Part shown: in pieces, positions 19,372 to 28,323 of the stretch
Layout: each line of letters opens with the position of its first letter
Numbering within the stretch: position 1 is the first letter of the stretch
Source of the DNA: an uncultured Bacteroidota bacterium
GTDB lineage: Bacteria > Bacteroidota > Bacteroidia > Chitinophagales > Saprospiraceae
DNA: 64,000 nt
NCBI GenBank assembly: GCA_937872515.1
Contig: CALMSX010000065.1
Location: 32,894-96,893, forward strand
Direction of reading: 5' to 3'
Made by a program: the position numbers and the translations under genes
The notes under the pieces: generated by a model
Database searches by the model: none
Seen by the model: only the letters and a program-made list of their open reading frames with translations
What the model was told of the DNA's origin: nothing

Positions 19372-19379
19372 TAATTTTG
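19372..19379 (+). promoter_or_regulatory. -7 promoter element before yceI/two-component genes
   Basis: TAATTTTG matches TAnnTTTG and ends four bases before the ATG at 19384. If used, the transcript would be nearly leaderless. No well-spaced -33 element. Confidence 0.35.
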
Positions 19380-19383
19380 AAGC

Positions 19384-19923
19384 ATGATTGGGAGATTTTT
19401 TTTTGGATTTTGTTTTTTAACCTTGCTGCTAACAGAGGTTTCCGGTCAGGTCTATAAGACTACAAAAGCAAAAATTAGTTTTATTTCTGAAGCCCCACTC
19501 GAAACCATCAAGGCCAGCAATGCCCATGTTTTGGGTGTTCTGGATGTAAAAAGCCAACAATTTTCTTTTAAGGCCAATATGAAATATTTTGAAGGCTTCA
19601 ATAACCCACTCCAAAAAGAACATTTTTTTGAGAACTACATGGAATCGGATGTTTTTCCGGAGGCTGCCTTTTCAGGTAAGATCATCGAGCCACTTGGCAG
19701 CCAGGGAAAACAAAAGGTAAGGGCCAAGGGCATGCTTACTGTTCATGGCGTATCCAATGAAGTCCTCATAGATGTTTTTATCGAAGTGAGTAAATTGGGG
19801 CTTAGCTTTTCTTCCGAATTTACAGTCCTACTCGATGATTACAACATCCATGTTCCCAGAATAGTAAGTCAGAAAATTGCCAAAGAAATAAAGGTCAAAT
19901 GCAAAGGAAGCCTCGAACTATAA
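19384..19923 (+). CDS. YceI-like lipocalin-fold periplasmic protein
   Basis: A 179-aa exported protein with signal peptide FGFCFLTLLLTEVSGQ. The YceI-type features are visible: a start-of-fold KAKISFISEAP, a central EHFFENYMESDVFPEAAFSGKI block and VRAKGMLTVHGVSNEV. YceI proteins bind polyisoprenoids or similar lipids in a lipocalin-like barrel. Its 3' end overlaps the sensor kinase gene by 25 bases, which indicates translational coupling. A second YceI gene lies at 25.1 kb. Confidence 0.88.
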   Translation: MIGRFFFGFCFLTLLLTEVSGQVYKTTKAKISFISEAPLETIKASNAHVLGVLDVKSQQFSFKANMKYFEGFNNPLQKEHFFENYMESDVFPEAAFSGKIIEPLGSQGKQKVRAKGMLTVHGVSNEVLIDVFIEVSKLGLSFSSEFTVLLDDYNIHVPRIVSQKIAKEIKVKCKGSLEL

Positions 19924-22733
19924 GTGTTTTGGTCCTTTGGCTGGCTGCCTTTGTGACACTTGCACCAGTGCAGGCCCAGGTTGCTTATTACAGAGAAATC
20001 CCGCTTTCTGCAGAATACAAGGTGAATACCATGGCCCAGGATGCCTTTGGTTTTCTTTGGTTGGGCACCAGTCAGGGCATTGTCATTTACAACGGCTATG
20101 ATGAAATCATCATCCCTTCTCTTCAAAATATGGATATTACTACCCTCAAATCGCATGGTAGTAAAATCTATGTGGGTACGGCTGCAGGCTCCATCTTTAT
20201 CATTGATGGCAGCAACCATCAACTCATTTCAAAAGTAAGCCCGTTTACCAGATCAAAAATCAGCGATATCGAATTTTTAGACAACAACCAATGGTGGGCT
20301 TCTTCATACGGAGATGGGGTTTATATTTTCAACAATGATAGCTTGCTCAATAAATGCACTTCGCTGAAATCAAAAGATATTTATGCCCTGCAAACGGATG
20401 GCAAAGGCAGGATGTATGTTGCCTCTGATCAGGGCATAACAATTGTCAAACCCGGTAAAGGCAAAACCCACTTAATAGAAGAAGTTTCGGGCCTGCCAGA
20501 CTACATTATTGTAAGTCTATGTCAAAGCAAAAAGGGATCTATCATTGCTGCTACTTACGACAAAGAGATCATTGAGATACAAGAAAATAAAAAAATCAAC
20601 ATCCTTTTTGATAACAGCAAAAGATCCAAAAACCACAGTATATATTGTGCAGATCAAAGCTTGATATTCCACAGCGGAAATGAGTTGTATGAATGGAGAG
20701 GCAGCACCTTGCAAACCCTGCAGTTGCCCCAAAGCAGAGAACACATATCACATGTTTTTGTAGATAAAGAAAATCAAATCTGGATATCGGACAACAAAGC
20801 ATCCCTGCTCAGAACCAGCAACCATTTTGTTCATTATACCCTGCCGGGCTTAACGGATATCCAATGTTCTGCCTTTGACGGTAACAATTTTTATCTCGGC
20901 ACCAGTGCGGGCGTCTTTGCCAGCTCTGACCCCACCGGTCGAAATGGAAGGTGGATATTAAAGAACGAAAATATAACCGTTATTAAAGTCATTTATAGAA
21001 AAATCTGGATAGGAACATTTTCAAATGGCTTATACCTATACGATCTCGATTCAAAAGTCCTTTCTCATGTGGGAAGATTATTTGATACCCACGACAATAC
21101 CATCTTAGACATTGAAAAAACAAATGAAGTGTCTGTCGAAGTATCTACCCTTGCAGGGGTGATACATCTCCATGTGGATAAGAATGGAGGCCTTAGTCAA
21201 AAACACAATGTCAATGACCATGTACTAAAGGCCTACGTATATGACATATTTGCCGATGCTTATGGAGGGGTGTGGTATGGTAAAGACAGGAATGGACTTA
21301 CCCTTGTTAGGTCGGTTAAAACGACCGAGTGGAAAGAAATTATCAATCGAAAAGACAACAAGCCATACAAGCTGGGCTCCGTTTTTTCATTGATGGAAGG
21401 CCTGCCGGGTGAAATTTATTTGGCATCTTCCAACCTGGGTTTGGTGAGGTACAAAGATGGATTCTGGGACCTGGTGCCGCACTCGTTCTCTGTTAAAAAT
21501 CAGATTGTAGGCCTGTCTAAATACGATGAAAACCACCTCCTGGTTATAAGAAACAACTCCATCGACGTCCTTGAACTCTCCACCTTACACTTGCTGCCCT
21601 TTCCTTTCAACAAACAGGGAGATGCAGGTATCTCTTACCTCAATAATTTTATAAGGAGCGGAAAAGACTGTTATTTTGCGATAGCCAATGCCCTGGTAAG
21701 GTTTAGTCCGGGAGGGGCCTTGTCAAAAAAGCACCCGGTAACGAGATTAGACAAGGTGGAGATCAATCTGGAAACCATTTCACCGAACCAACATACTTTT
21801 AGACAGCATGAAAACAATTTGCGATTTAGTTTTACGGCAGGATGGTTGGGCAATCCGGGAACGGTACAATACGCTTACAAGCTCGAGGGTTTTGACGTAG
21901 ACTGGAGGTACACTGGCGATAGGGTAGTTTCATATCCGCATTTATCACCCAGCAAATACGTATTTAAAGTAAAGGCCACAGAAAACCAGGCCTTCTTTGA
22001 TGAACCCATTACCACGTATGAATTTGAAATTCACAGGGCTTTTTATAATACTTGGTGGTTTTATCTGGCTATCGTTTTGTTGATCATCCTGGCACTGCAG
22101 GCCTTCCTCAGGAGGCGTAAAAATGTGGAGCTGCTCAAATCGGAATTATCGAGGATTAAAACAGAAGCGGAGTTGATCAATCTGAAGAGTCAGTTGGATC
22201 CCCATTTCCTCTTTAATACCCTAAACACCCTCATTGGACTGATCGAAGAGGATCCCAAAAGGGGAGTTCGATTTACGGAAAACCTTACCCAGTTTTTCAG
22301 AAGATTGTCACAAAGTAGTCAAAAAGAACTTATTGCCTTATCAGAAGAACTGCATCTGGTGGAAACATACATAGTTATCCTCAAAGAAAGATTTGGCAAC
22401 AACATTTCCGTTGTCATAGAACCACTCGTACACCAGGAAGCCGAATCTTATATGGTGCCACCGGTATCTGTTCAGATGTTGATAGAAAATTCGGTTAAAC
22501 ACAATGAAGTGAGTCGTGCGAAACCATTAACGGTCAAAATTACATGGGAAAAGGAGTTCCTCATTATCAGCAACGAAAAGCAACCTAAAAATGGTGGTGT
22601 AGCCTCACTGGGAATAGGCAATTATAATATTTATGAAAGATACAGATTGATGGGCTTGCCCAAGCCTTATATCATTGAAAATAGCACAGAATACCACTTT
22701 TATTTACCCCTTATCAAAAAACACGGGTTATGA
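19899..22733 (+). CDS. LytS-type sensor histidine kinase with beta-propeller sensor domain
   Basis: A 944-aa membrane kinase. The signal peptide (VLVLWLAAFVTLAPVQA) is followed by a periplasmic region of two-bladed Reg_prop propeller repeats (about 30-610, e.g. AQDAFGFLWLGTSQG) and a Y_Y_Y domain (about 630-710, YAYKLEGFDVDWRY). One membrane helix follows (about 717-738). The cytoplasmic part is a His_kinase domain of LytS/YehU type with the phospho-acceptor His769 in QLDPHFLFNTLN and an ATPase N-box region (LIENSVKHNE). The extracytoplasmic ligand is unknown. The stop overlaps the LytTR regulator by 4 bases, so the two are a cognate pair. Confidence 0.92.
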   Translation: MQRKPRTISVLVLWLAAFVTLAPVQAQVAYYREIPLSAEYKVNTMAQDAFGFLWLGTSQGIVIYNGYDEIIIPSLQNMDITTLKSHGSKIYVGTAAGSIFIIDGSNHQLISKVSPFTRSKISDIEFLDNNQWWASSYGDGVYIFNNDSLLNKCTSLKSKDIYALQTDGKGRMYVASDQGITIVKPGKGKTHLIEEVSGLPDYIIVSLCQSKKGSIIAATYDKEIIEIQENKKINILFDNSKRSKNHSIYCADQSLIFHSGNELYEWRGSTLQTLQLPQSREHISHVFVDKENQIWISDNKASLLRTSNHFVHYTLPGLTDIQCSAFDGNNFYLGTSAGVFASSDPTGRNGRWILKNENITVIKVIYRKIWIGTFSNGLYLYDLDSKVLSHVGRLFDTHDNTILDIEKTNEVSVEVSTLAGVIHLHVDKNGGLSQKHNVNDHVLKAYVYDIFADAYGGVWYGKDRNGLTLVRSVKTTEWKEIINRKDNKPYKLGSVFSLMEGLPGEIYLASSNLGLVRYKDGFWDLVPHSFSVKNQIVGLSKYDENHLLVIRNNSIDVLELSTLHLLPFPFNKQGDAGISYLNNFIRSGKDCYFAIANALVRFSPGGALSKKHPVTRLDKVEINLETISPNQHTFRQHENNLRFSFTAGWLGNPGTVQYAYKLEGFDVDWRYTGDRVVSYPHLSPSKYVFKVKATENQAFFDEPITTYEFEIHRAFYNTWWFYLAIVLLIILALQAFLRRRKNVELLKSELSRIKTEAELINLKSQLDPHFLFNTLNTLIGLIEEDPKRGVRFTENLTQFFRRLSQSSQKELIALSEELHLVETYIVILKERFGNNISVVIEPLVHQEAESYMVPPVSVQMLIENSVKHNEVSRAKPLTVKITWEKEFLIISNEKQPKNGGVASLGIGNYNIYERYRLMGLPKPYIIENSTEYHFYLPLIKKHGL

Positions 22734-23467
22734 CATTTATTATTTTAGAAGATGAAATGATAGCAGCACAAAGATTGGCTCGCATGGTCAAGGAAATTTA
22801 TCCCGATTGGCAGCAAACGGGCGTGTTTGAGTCGGTTGAAGAATTGGCTGGTCACCTCTTGTCCAACGGACAACCGGATGTCTTGTTTATGGATATCCAG
22901 GTAGCGGATGGCAATAGCTTCGAACTGTTTAATGTTATTGATGTCAGGAGTAAAATAATTTTCACAACCGCTTATTCAGAATTTGCTGTCAATGCATTCA
23001 GACACAACGCTGTTGATTATCTGATGAAACCGATCAATAGTGAAGAGCTGAAAAAAGCACTTGAAAAATTGTCGTGGTTTGATCCTACTAAAAATAAAGA
23101 ACTAACACATCAGTTTACTGAATTTAAGAACAGATTTTTAATCAAATTTGGTAGTAAACTGACGGTGGTCAATACGTCCGATTTGGCTTATGTGTATTCT
23201 GAAAATAAAATAGGTTATTTTGTTCAGCGCAATGGTCACAAGGTAGCCTCAGATTATAAATTACAAGATCTTGAATCTCAGCTTGATCCCAAGTATTTTT
23301 TCAGGGTCAATCGCCAGTTTATTGTGCATGTTGATTCGATCGCATCGATGAATACTTACTCAAAAGCCAGAATTAACTTAAGGCTCAATCCTGAATTTAA
23401 AGAAGACATCATTATTAGCACAGAAAAAACCCCGGAATTCAAAGAATGGCTGGGGAGCACAAGGTAA
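22730..23467 (+). CDS. LytTR-family response regulator
   Basis: A 245-aa partner of the sensor kinase just upstream (ATGA overlap). The receiver domain shows Glu7-Asp8, phospho-acceptor Asp55 (LFMDIQVADG), Thr80 and Lys100 (YLMKPI). The C-terminal LytTR DNA-binding domain (about 135-240) includes LAYVYSENKIGYFV and YFFRVNRQFIVHVDSI. Targets are unknown; the cytochrome-c-like cluster that starts about 115 bases downstream is a candidate. Confidence 0.92.
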   Translation: MTFIILEDEMIAAQRLARMVKEIYPDWQQTGVFESVEELAGHLLSNGQPDVLFMDIQVADGNSFELFNVIDVRSKIIFTTAYSEFAVNAFRHNAVDYLMKPINSEELKKALEKLSWFDPTKNKELTHQFTEFKNRFLIKFGSKLTVVNTSDLAYVYSENKIGYFVQRNGHKVASDYKLQDLESQLDPKYFFRVNRQFIVHVDSIASMNTYSKARINLRLNPEFKEDIIISTEKTPEFKEWLGSTR

Positions 23468-23582
23468 AGGCCCCAATTTTATAATTTTTGGATCAACCGA
23501 TTCAGGTTCTCTTTTTTCCCATTGAGCAATGTGCTTGTATACCTTTTGGGTTGAACAACGTATTATTAATGATATTTACACC

Positions 23583-24359
23583 ATGAAATCAATGCAAAAA
23601 CTTATCCTTACATCTATCCTGACGGCATGGATTTTGATTTTATGCCTGCCTGCCTGTAAGCACCAGCCGGGCGTTATTCCTTCTGATCCGGAAGACACCA
23701 TGACTATTGATACCACCCCCATTGATCCGGGACCACAATTTGATAGTACCGGTGTAAAATGCGACAGCAATGTGGTCTATTTTGAAAAAGACATCATGCC
23801 CATTTTGAGACAAAACTGTGCCTACAGTGGCTGTCATGGAGGAGGTACATACGAGGATGGAGTAAATCTGGAAACTTATCAAAAAACAATTTCTACCGGT
23901 AAGGTAAGGGCCTTCAACCCCAACAACAGTGAGTTGTATGAAGTACTTGTAACCAACAAGCAGAGTGAAAGAATGCCACCAGCTCCAAATGCCCGGTTAA
24001 CTACGGATCAAATCAGTCTCATTGCCAAGTGGATCAACCAGGGTGCTAAAAATGAAATTTGTAATCCCAATTACGGTCAGCCCATCGCTTGCAATGACCA
24101 GGGAGTGACGTATAGTGGATTCGTAAAAAAAGTTATCGACAATCAATGTGTCGCCTGTCACAAAGCAAGTAATCAGTCAGGTAATGTGAGATTGGACACA
24201 TATGATGCTGTTTTTGCCTCCGTGCAGAACGGTAGTTTTATGGGCACCATAGAAAGTAAGCCAACTTTTGTAAGAATGCCATTTAATGCGAACCCTTTAG
24301 ATACTTGCACTGTTAATAAAATAAAAAACTGGATTACTAATGGAGCGAAAAACGATTAA
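23583..24359 (+). CDS. Cytochrome-c-like lipoprotein with two heme-binding-type motifs
   Basis: ATG at 23583 gives 258 aa with lipobox LPAC (Cys25); the upstream ATG at 23529 would add 18 residues before the signal. Two halves resemble planctomycete-type cytochrome c domains. The first has an unusual CAYSGCH (Cys79...Cys84-His85, four residues between the Cys instead of two). The second has a standard CVACH (Cys189-x-x-Cys192-His193). Each is followed by a conserved W/I..GAKN end (KWINQGAKNE, NWITNGAKND) and a Met-containing RMP motif that may supply an axial ligand. It overlaps the next gene by 20 bases. Electron transfer is inferred. Confidence 0.78.
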   Translation: MKSMQKLILTSILTAWILILCLPACKHQPGVIPSDPEDTMTIDTTPIDPGPQFDSTGVKCDSNVVYFEKDIMPILRQNCAYSGCHGGGTYEDGVNLETYQKTISTGKVRAFNPNNSELYEVLVTNKQSERMPPAPNARLTTDQISLIAKWINQGAKNEICNPNYGQPIACNDQGVTYSGFVKKVIDNQCVACHKASNQSGNVRLDTYDAVFASVQNGSFMGTIESKPTFVRMPFNANPLDTCTVNKIKNWITNGAKND

Positions 24360-24708
24360 ATATTTATTTATTTCCCTCTTGTTTTTAAATGCTTGTTATT
24401 ATGACAATGAGGAAGAATTGTATCCCGATGTAGGAGCCTGCATTACAGATAGCATGAGCTATCAGGCAGATATTTATCCCATCATCAACAACAACTGTCT
24501 GGGTTGCCACAATTCATCAGCCGTACAGGGTGGAATTGATATATCCAACTATGAATTGCTTACCCCTTACATAGAAAGTGGTTCCTTGTTGAAAAGCATT
24601 AAACATGAGTCAGGCTATAGTGCCATGCCCAAAGATGCTGGTAAAATGTCTGTATGCCAGATTGCTAAAATTGATGCCTGGATAAGCCAGGGAGCGCCAG
24701 ACAATTAA
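24340..24708 (+). CDS. Small cytochrome-c-like lipoprotein
   Basis: A 122-aa lipoprotein (lipobox LNAC, Cys19) with one CxxCH motif (CLGCH, residues 53-57) and the same GYSAMPKDAGK ... DAWISQGAPDN ending as the halves of its neighbour. It looks like a single-domain paralogue of the upstream protein. The 20-base overlap implies co-translation. A monoheme electron carrier anchored to the outer or inner membrane is the likely form. Confidence 0.78.
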   Translation: MERKTIKYLFISLLFLNACYYDNEEELYPDVGACITDSMSYQADIYPIINNNCLGCHNSSAVQGGIDISNYELLTPYIESGSLLKSIKHESGYSAMPKDAGKMSVCQIAKIDAWISQGAPDN

Positions 24709-24732
24709 TTGAATATCGTAAATATACATTTT

Positions 24733-25137
24733 ATGAGAAAATACATCTGGTATATTTTAATAGCTGTACTTGCCGGAGGCGCTTATGGCTATTATCAGTA
24801 CAACCGCCCTGTGGCCAGCCTTGATAGTGCCAATGCCGATGTGATGTTGGATGCTCCCTCATTGTTAAAGGCTTTTGAAACAAATGAAACAGAAGCCAAT
24901 ACGAAGTACCTCGACAAGGTCATTGAGGTTAGCGGACAAATTTCCAGGATCGAAGAAGACCAGGAGAAAAAATCCATCTACCTCAACACGGGTAATGAAA
25001 TGTCTGCTGTGATTTGTGAAATGGAATTGGGTACGCCCACAGAAGGTTTGGCAGAGGGAAGTAAGGTAGTCATTAAAGGAAAATGTACCGGATACCTTAT
25101 GGATGTTGTTTTGGTGCAAAGTGTCATTAAAAAATAA
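24733..25137 (+). CDS. Membrane-anchored OB-fold (tRNA_anti-like) protein
   Basis: ATG at 24733 is preferred over the in-frame TTG at 24709 because it starts the membrane segment directly (YIWYILIAVLAGGAYGYY). The remaining soluble part (about 35-134) matches the small OB-fold tRNA_anti-like family (LDKVIEVSGQISRIEED, SKVVIKGKCTGYLMDVVLVQ). Such proteins are common in Bacteroidota next to YceI and cytochrome genes; their function is not established. Confidence 0.75.
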   Translation: MRKYIWYILIAVLAGGAYGYYQYNRPVASLDSANADVMLDAPSLLKAFETNETEANTKYLDKVIEVSGQISRIEEDQEKKSIYLNTGNEMSAVICEMELGTPTEGLAEGSKVVIKGKCTGYLMDVVLVQSVIKK

Positions 25138-25147
25138 AATTATTTAT

Positions 25148-25696
25148 ATGAAAAAATCCATCATTCTTGCTTCGCTTTTATTTACTGTTTTCTCGGTCAG
25201 CGCCCAGAAATATTTTACCAAAGAGGGCAAGGTGTATTTTCATTCTAAAACCCAGATGGAAAAGATTGAAGCCACCAATTCAAAAGCTACCTCTGTGATA
25301 GACTTTTCTACAGCTGCCATAGAGTGGGGTGTTTTAGTCAAGGCTTTTAAATTTGAAAAGGCCCTTATGCAGGAGCACTTCAATGAAAATTATCTGGAAA
25401 GCAACAAATATCCTAAATCTACTTTTAAGGGTAAAATAGAAAATGTATCTTCGATCCAGCTTGGCAAAGATGGCAGCTATCCTGTTGTAATTAAGGGTAC
25501 GCTTGACATGCATGGTGTTTCAAAACCTGTGACTGCCAATGCTACCTTTGTGGTCAAAGGAGGTGCCATCTCCGCTACTTCAAAGTTAAAAGTATTGTTG
25601 GCTGACTACAATATTTCAGTACCTGCTGTTGTGAAAGATAATATTGCTAAAGAAGTGGAGATATCAATTTCCGCAGATTATTCTATTTTTAAATAA
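25148..25696 (+). CDS. YceI-like lipocalin-fold periplasmic protein
   Basis: ATG at 25148 gives 182 aa with a clear signal peptide (ILASLLFTVFSVSAQ). The YceI block EHFNENYLESNKYPKSTFKGKI and the GTLDMHGVSKPVTANATF segment match the paralogue at 19.4 kb. It is the fourth gene of the cytochrome-like cluster, and its stop overlaps the start of the DUF5777 gene by one base. Binding of an isoprenoid or other hydrophobic molecule is expected from the family. Confidence 0.88.
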   Translation: MKKSIILASLLFTVFSVSAQKYFTKEGKVYFHSKTQMEKIEATNSKATSVIDFSTAAIEWGVLVKAFKFEKALMQEHFNENYLESNKYPKSTFKGKIENVSSIQLGKDGSYPVVIKGTLDMHGVSKPVTANATFVVKGGAISATSKLKVLLADYNISVPAVVKDNIAKEVEISISADYSIFK

Positions 25697-26589
25697 TGTA
25701 CATGAAACAAGTTTTGCTGGCATTTATCTGTGCCCTTGCATTTCTTCCTGTTACCAATGCTCAGGAAGATGATCTTTTGTCACTCCTGGGTGAAGAAGAA
25801 ACTACTGATTATGCCAATGCAGCCTTCAAAACCAACAGGGTGATCAACCTTCATTCTTTGGAAAATACAGCTGCAGGTGTGTTTGATTTTAAAATTTCTC
25901 ACCGTTTCGGATTTATTAGCGGAGGAGTACAGGAACTATTTGGTCTCGATGCCAGTACCATCCGCATAGGAGGCGACTATGGTATCACCAACAGGCTCAT
26001 GGTAGGTTTTGGTCGTAGCAGTTATGAAAAAACCTATGATGTTTTTGGAAAGTACAAACTTCTGCGACAAAGTTCAGGCAAAAAAAACATGCCCATCACG
26101 GCAGCCGTGTTTGCCAGTGCAGCCATTAAGACCATTCCTTTTTCTGATCCTGAAAGAGACAATTACTTCTCTTCAAGGCTATACTATACCTGGCAGCTCA
26201 TTTTGGGACGGAAGTTTTCGGAAGGATTTTCTCTACAGGTATCACCTACCCTGGTGCACCGTAACCTCACCGCTACCGTAGCTGAAAAGAATGATGTGTA
26301 TGCTGTGGCAGGAGCGGGTAGAATCAAACTGAGCAAGAGGGTAGCGTTGAATGCCGAGTACATCTACGTATTGCCCGATCAAATCGCATCGAGGTACCGA
26401 AATTCACTTTCCCTTGGCTTTGACATCGAAACCGGCGGTCACGTTTTCCAGCTTCATTTTACCAATTCTACTTCTATGATAGAAAAAGGATTTGTAACCG
26501 AAACCTCAGGCAATTGGCTTGATGGGGATATCCACTTTGGATTTAATGTTTCAAGGGTATTTACCTTTAAAAATTTTGAACACGAGTAA
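25696..26589 (+). CDS. DUF5777-family outer-membrane beta-barrel protein
   Basis: A 297-aa exported barrel protein. The signal peptide (VLLAFICALAFLPVTNAQ) is followed by NRVINLHSLENTAAGVFDFKISHRFG, typical of DUF5777, then alternating barrel strands and the end DIHFGFNVSRVFTF. It closes the cytochrome/OB-fold/YceI cluster. The linkage of a barrel, heme-type lipoproteins and YceI suggests an envelope electron-transfer or oxidation-related module, but no member gives a substrate. ATG at 25702 is a possible alternative start. Confidence 0.78.
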   Translation: MYMKQVLLAFICALAFLPVTNAQEDDLLSLLGEEETTDYANAAFKTNRVINLHSLENTAAGVFDFKISHRFGFISGGVQELFGLDASTIRIGGDYGITNRLMVGFGRSSYEKTYDVFGKYKLLRQSSGKKNMPITAAVFASAAIKTIPFSDPERDNYFSSRLYYTWQLILGRKFSEGFSLQVSPTLVHRNLTATVAEKNDVYAVAGAGRIKLSKRVALNAEYIYVLPDQIASRYRNSLSLGFDIETGGHVFQLHFTNSTSMIEKGFVTETSGNWLDGDIHFGFNVSRVFTFKNFEHE

Positions 26590-26655
26590 CATATTTCGCT
26601 GACGCTTTTAGGGCATTTGATATTTTGTATCTTTCCGCTTCTTAAAGTCGTTAGT

Positions 26656-27501
26656 ATGAAGCTTGTTCTCCTCTATAATTCTTTTTCCGGCAACGGCAAA
26701 GGAAAACAATTAGCAGAAAAAATGAAGGCCAGCCTCCTAAGCAGGGGACTGGCCTTCGATGCTTTTGAAAACCAATGGCCCGCTGAACTAAGCCTATATT
26801 CAGAAGCCCTCCTCTTCGGGGGCGATGGCACCCTCAACTATTTTATCAACCGGTATGGCGTCTTATCCTTGCCCCTTACCTTATTTCCCGGAGGTACAGG
26901 CAACGATGTGCACTGGAAACTTTTTGGAAATGTTGACGCAGACTCTCAAATCCTCACCTGGCCGGATTATCAGCCTAAGGCCATCGATGTTGGTGTCTGC
27001 AACGATGAGTATTTTGTCAACATGGTAGGTATTGGCTTTGATGGTGAAGTATTAAAAAAAATGAAGGCCATTCGATGGATCGGAGGACACCTAGGCTATC
27101 TGTCGGTGGTAATCAGGCTTATTTTTTCCTTTGTGGAAAACAACCTTACCCTGTCCTGGGACAACCATCGCAAAAGCCAGCCCTGCCTGCTCTGTCAGGT
27201 TTCCAATTCTTCGCGCACCGGAGGTGGATTTATGGTAGCTCCCCATGCTAAAATAGACGACGGTGTGTTGAATCTTACTTTTTGTGGAGCAAAGTCAATT
27301 TTGGGTCGCTTGCTTTTTTTACCCAAGGTCGAAAATGGCAAACACCTCTCAGTCAAAGGGGTAAAAACCTACCCGATAACCAAGGTAAGGATTGAGGCAC
27401 CTGGTGCGATACCCTATCAACTCGATGGTGAGCTGAGGACAGGCAATTGTTTTGATTTTAAACTGGCAGATCAGAAGTTATTGGTTCGGTCTGCTCAATA
27501 A
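26656..27501 (+). CDS. Diacylglycerol kinase-family lipid kinase
   Basis: ATG at 26656 gives 281 aa and puts the characteristic N-terminal LVLLYNSFSGNGKG at residue 3; the ATG at 26617 adds 13 hydrophobic residues and is unlikely. The DAGK catalytic motif GGDGT (55-59) and the PGGTGND nucleotide-binding motif (79-85) are intact, and the C-terminal ISVDGE-like turn reads YQLDGEL. Likely phosphorylates diacylglycerol or another lipid at the inner membrane. It converges on, and overlaps by 7 bases, the TraB/GumN gene. Confidence 0.9.
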   Translation: MKLVLLYNSFSGNGKGKQLAEKMKASLLSRGLAFDAFENQWPAELSLYSEALLFGGDGTLNYFINRYGVLSLPLTLFPGGTGNDVHWKLFGNVDADSQILTWPDYQPKAIDVGVCNDEYFVNMVGIGFDGEVLKKMKAIRWIGGHLGYLSVVIRLIFSFVENNLTLSWDNHRKSQPCLLCQVSNSSRTGGGFMVAPHAKIDDGVLNLTFCGAKSILGRLLFLPKVENGKHLSVKGVKTYPITKVRIEAPGAIPYQLDGELRTGNCFDFKLADQKLLVRSAQ

Positions 27502-28274
27502 GAATGAGCAGGGCCAATCATGCAACCCAGTTGCTTTAAACCGCGGAGCACCCCTTTTGCACCCGGCAGGTGGGCAGCCCCAATGGCAACAAAAACTTTT
27601 TTATCGGCTGTTTTTTCAAAGATGCGTTGTGCCATGACCTGATTTCTGTCGTACAATAAAATCTGACGAAAGGCACCAAGGCTTCGTTTACCCGACTTAT
27701 ACAATGCGGCCAGCTCATTGTTTGCGTATAAGTCACACAAGCGGTTGGCCTGCTGCCTGAAACGATCAGGACGAGATAATACCATAGACAACTGGCGGAT
27801 TTGTTCTTCGGCATCTAATTGGCGGGCAATGTGGTATTGCTCTTCCGGTGTTTCAACTCCCTGAATCAAAAGTCCGCAATCTCGTGCATAAAAAAGTAAG
27901 GCCTGATCAAGGGAAATGTTGTTTTCCCTGCCCAGACTGACAGCCATCATCATGCCCTGGATGTAAATGGGGGCACTGTCATTTAAACCTGCCAGGTCAA
28001 TGCCAAAACACTTTAAACAGATGTCTCTGTAGCGCTGGTACTTTTTAGGACGCCATACCCGATCGAGGTAGAGTTCCGGGGGCAGGGTAAAGGCTTCTTT
28101 TAAACGATGCGTGTCAACTTCCAGGAGGTTCATTTCCGGGGCATACATCTCACAGGCAGAAATCAGGTTTTGAGCGGTTTCAAAATAACGAAAAGCCCTG
28201 CCATCCTGACTGTGCATGGTGCCCATCAGGTAGGAAGTCCTGCCACTTTGTGGATGTGTGATGGAAAAGATCAT
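27495..28274 (-). CDS. TraB/GumN-family protein
   Basis: A 259-aa protein of the TraB/GumN (Tiki-like) putative metalloprotease family. The N-terminal GTMH (18-21) and the C-terminal GAAHLPG (232-238, His235) are the conserved putative metal/active-site motifs, and a DRN takes the place of the usual ERN segment (YDRNQVMAQRI). Unlike many relatives it has no signal peptide, and a terminator of the upstream gene sits immediately before its ATG, so a cytoplasmic location is likely. Substrate unknown. Confidence 0.85.
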   Translation of the reverse strand: MIFSITHPQSGRTSYLMGTMHSQDGRAFRYFETAQNLISACEMYAPEMNLLEVDTHRLKEAFTLPPELYLDRVWRPKKYQRYRDICLKCFGIDLAGLNDSAPIYIQGMMMAVSLGRENNISLDQALLFYARDCGLLIQGVETPEEQYHIARQLDAEEQIRQLSMVLSRPDRFRQQANRLCDLYANNELAALYKSGKRSLGAFRQILLYDRNQVMAQRIFEKTADKKVFVAIGAAHLPGAKGVLRGLKQLGCMIGPAHSY

Positions 28275-28283
28275 GGTAAAAAA

Positions 28284-28310
28284 AAAGGCCGATTCTTGGA
28301 ATCAGCCTTT
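28284..28310 (-). terminator. Terminator of the Lrp-family gene
   Basis: Near-perfect stem AAAGGCcGATTC / GAATCaGCCTTT with a run of A on the left, which is a T-run on the minus strand. It lies between lrp and the TraB/GumN gene and so separates them. Confidence 0.88.
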
Positions 28311-28323
28311 TCTTTGTTTTTTA

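Noticed and set aside
27495..27501. Frameshift or misassembly at the convergent overlap of lipid kinase and TraB/GumN genes
   Set aside because: Both proteins end naturally with intact motifs; a 7-base convergent overlap is ordinary.
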